A DNA stretch of 6,810 nucleotides. Source: Clostridia bacterium. GTDB taxonomy: Bacteria; Bacillota; Clostridia; UMGS1810. The stretch spans positions 1 through 6,810 of the forward strand of contig JAFYUA010000361.1 of assembly GCA_017549745.1 (NCBI GenBank), written 5' to 3'. The notes beneath the pieces were generated by a model, which was given only the letters and a program-made list of their open reading frames with translations, was not told the DNA's origin and ran no database searches. Positions 4,758-6,810 of this stretch are shown piece by piece (the stretch's first letter is position 1; every line of letters begins with the position of its first letter). A program made the translations under genes and the position numbers.

Positions 4758-6810
4758 ATGAAGAGAAATACCGTTGCCAGTGTTCAGCATCGAATAGTAA
4801 CAATTCTGGTAGGAGCAGTCGTGCTTATGGGGCTGCTTCTGGTTAGAGTGGGCTGGATTCAGGCAATAGACGGCAAGCAATACAGCCGCGAGGCGGCAAT
4901 GCAGCAAACCAAGGACATGGCAATAAGCTCAAAGCGCGGCACTATATATGACCGCAACATGAAGCCTCTGGCTCAGAGCTCGTCGGCTGAGACGGTCACC
5001 GTCAATCCTGCGGCAATCCGCGAGGTGGGCAAGACCAACGAGGTTGCCACAGAGCTTGCGTCAATTCTGGGAATGGACAAAGACAAGGTCTATTCGTATC
5101 TTGCAAGAGATTCCAAATATGAAATTATCAAAAAGCGCATCGACAGAGACCAGGCAGCCGCCATCAGAGACAAAAAGCTCGCAGGTGTCACCTTGGTGGA
5201 GGATTTCAAAAGGTACTATCCAGGCGGCACTCTCGGCGCCCATGTCATTGGCTTTGTGGGTGAAGACAATCAGGGCCTTGCAGGCATAGAAATGATATAT
5301 GAAAACTATCTCAAGGGTCTGCCCGGCAAGATAATCACAGCTCAGAATGCAGCGGGCACCAATATGCCCTATGAATATGAAAAATACATCGACCCCGAAA
5401 ACGGAGTCAATGTGGTGCTCACACTCGATGAGGTTGCTCAGCGCAAAGCAGAGGACGCTCTCAAAAAAGCGGTGGAAAATTATGATGTGCGCAATGGCGC
5501 CGCATGCATAATCATGGGAGCCAAGACGGGCGAAATCCTCGCTATGGCCACATACCCCACCTTTGACCTCAACGATGCCTACACGATAGTAGACGAAAAG
5601 CTCAGAGAAGAGATAAAAGCAATTGAAGACGACAAGGAGCGCCAACAAAAAGCCTCCGATGCGCTCAACAAGCAGTGGCGCAACAAAGCCGTGGTGGATT
5701 CCTACGAGCCAGGCTCCACCTTCAAGGCTATGGTTGCCGCAATGGCGCTCGAAGAAAACCTTGTGAGCCTCAATGAAAACTTCGTGTGCACAGGCTCTGT
5801 GCATGTGGCAAACTATAACATAGGCTGCTGGAACAGAAACGGCCACGGCACCGAGACCTTTGTGCAGGGCGTGTACAATTCGTGCAATCCTGTGTTTATG
5901 TCTATCGGTTCGCGCCTTGGCACTTCAAGATTTTACAAATACTACAAAGCATTCGGCTTTGGTGCCACCACAGGCTTCGACCTGCCGGGTGAGGCGGCGG
6001 GTGTGTTCCATTCGCTTGACCGCTTCAACGAGGTAGAGCTTGCCACTGCGTCATTTGGTCAGGGCTTCATAGTGACCCCCCTCCAGCTTGTGACCGCATA
6101 TTCGGCAATAACCAATGACGGCACCATGGTAAAACCCCGACTCATCAAGGCTTTAGTCGATGATGATGGAAATGTTATAAAAAATTATGAACCGGAAATA
6201 ATAAGACAGGTGGTAAGCAAAGAAACTGCCAACACTGTGTGTCAGATTTTGGAGGGTGTAGCATCTGAGGGCACCAGCAAAAACGCCTACATCGAAGGCT
6301 ACCACATTGCCGGCAAGACGGGCACAAGTGAAAAAACCCCCCGTGGCAACGGCAAATATGTGGCATCATTTGTAGGCTTTGCACCTGCCGATGACCCCGA
6401 GGTGATTTGCCTCATCATGCTCGACGAGCCCATGGGCTCGTCATACATGGGCGGTCAGATTGCCGCACCTACCTTCAAAGAAATTATGAGCGATGTGCTC
6501 ATACATATGCAGATAGAAAACGACAGCAAGCAGGACTACATCTTCGTGCCCTCTATTGTGGGTCAAAAGCTTGGCGATGCCAAAAAGGCTCTCACCGATG
6601 CCGGCTTCAAATACACCGTGCGCGGCGAGGGTGACACTGTGGTTGCGCAGAGTCCCGGAGTGGGCACTGCTTTGGGCAATAACTCTATCGTGATTATCTA
6701 CACCGAAGAGGTGGCAGAGGATTATGTCACTGTGCCCGACCTCAACGGATATTTTGCATCTGATGCCAATCAGATTCTCATAAATTCCGGCCTCAACATG
6801 AAGGTGACAG
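4758..6810 (+). CDS. Class B penicillin-binding protein with PASTA domains (PbpB/FtsI or SpoVD), 3' end cut by window
   Basis: ATG 4758 follows AAGGAG (4745-4750) by seven bases; the frame stays open to the window end, giving 684 residues. A short basic N terminus precedes a membrane anchor at about 12-34. The PBP dimerisation domain follows, with SSKRGTIYDRN at 57-67. The transpeptidase domain carries all three active-site motifs: Ser320-Thr-Phe-Lys323 (SxxK, nucleophile Ser320), Ser375-Cys-Asn377 (SxN) and Lys520-Thr-Gly. A charged helical segment (about 278-310) precedes the SxxK motif. One PASTA domain spans about 594-650 and a second begins near 655 and is cut off. Such enzymes cross-link peptidoglycan outside the membrane at the division septum, or in the spore cortex for SpoVD. 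Position after ftsL suggests the septal enzyme; many clostridial genomes label the gene here spoVD, so no symbol is assigned. Confidence 0.93.
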   Translation, partial: MKRNTVASVQHRIVTILVGAVVLMGLLLVRVGWIQAIDGKQYSREAAMQQTKDMAISSKRGTIYDRNMKPLAQSSSAETVTVNPAAIREVGKTNEVATELASILGMDKDKVYSYLARDSKYEIIKKRIDRDQAAAIRDKKLAGVTLVEDFKRYYPGGTLGAHVIGFVGEDNQGLAGIEMIYENYLKGLPGKIITAQNAAGTNMPYEYEKYIDPENGVNVVLTLDEVAQRKAEDALKKAVENYDVRNGAACIIMGAKTGEILAMATYPTFDLNDAYTIVDEKLREEIKAIEDDKERQQKASDALNKQWRNKAVVDSYEPGSTFKAMVAAMALEENLVSLNENFVCTGSVHVANYNIGCWNRNGHGTETFVQGVYNSCNPVFMSIGSRLGTSRFYKYYKAFGFGATTGFDLPGEAAGVFHSLDRFNEVELATASFGQGFIVTPLQLVTAYSAITNDGTMVKPRLIKALVDDDGNVIKNYEPEIIRQVVSKETANTVCQILEGVASEGTSKNAYIEGYHIAGKTGTSEKTPRGNGKYVASFVGFAPADDPEVICLIMLDEPMGSSYMGGQIAAPTFKEIMSDVLIHMQIENDSKQDYIFVPSIVGQKLGDAKKALTDAGFKYTVRGEGDTVVAQSPGVGTALGNNSIVIIYTEEVAEDYVTVPDLNGYFASDANQILINSGLNMKVT

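Noticed and set aside
5061..5846. Long (261-codon) antisense open frame inside the PBP gene
   Set aside because: It lies wholly opposite a well-conserved transpeptidase, has a His/Cys/Phe-rich composition typical of antisense shadows of this codon usage, and shows no ribosome site or domain.

Overview
The window looks like chromosomal DNA from a low-to-moderate GC member of the Firmicutes, most likely a clostridial lineage of the Oscillospiraceae/Ruminococcaceae kind. This is inferred from the gene order mraZ-rsmH-ftsL-PBP, the PASTA repeats on the penicillin-binding protein, strong AGGAG-type ribosome binding sites and frequent GTG/TTG starts. Every supported gene is on the + strand. No mobile element, CRISPR array, tRNA or rRNA gene was seen.

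Positions 1-213 hold no gene I can support. They contain a large imperfect inverted repeat (21-107) that can fold into a branched structure of unknown function. A two-gene unit follows: a YmdB-family metallophosphoesterase (214-987) and, six bases later, a lipoprotein related to family 5 solute-binding proteins of peptide/nickel ABC transporters (994-2529). No permease or ATPase gene lies beside it. Two rho-independent terminators in tandem (2541-2581 and 2594-2629) close this unit.

The start of the division and cell wall (dcw) cluster comes next. A near-consensus housekeeping promoter (TTGCAA, 17-base spacer, TATAAT) is followed by four direct copies of an AAAAGTGGT-like box at an exact 10-base period. 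A fifth copy sits in the promoter spacer. This is the arrangement expected of a MraZ operator, so the cluster is probably repressed by its own first product. The genes are mraZ (start placed at GTG 2755), rsmH (start placed at GTG 3201), an ftsL-like gene with a forced TTG start (4147), and a class B penicillin-binding protein of the PbpB/SpoVD group (4758 onward), cut by the window end inside its second PASTA domain. A longer 125-base gap with a 9-bp hairpin separates ftsL from the PBP gene.

Together the dcw genes provide a transcriptional regulator, a 16S rRNA methyltransferase, a divisome scaffold protein and a septal (or spore cortex) transpeptidase. The region is largely conventional. 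The points most worth a second look are the MraZ operator with its promoter-embedded extra box, the branched inverted repeat at the left edge, the hairpin before the PBP gene and the orphan binding lipoprotein.
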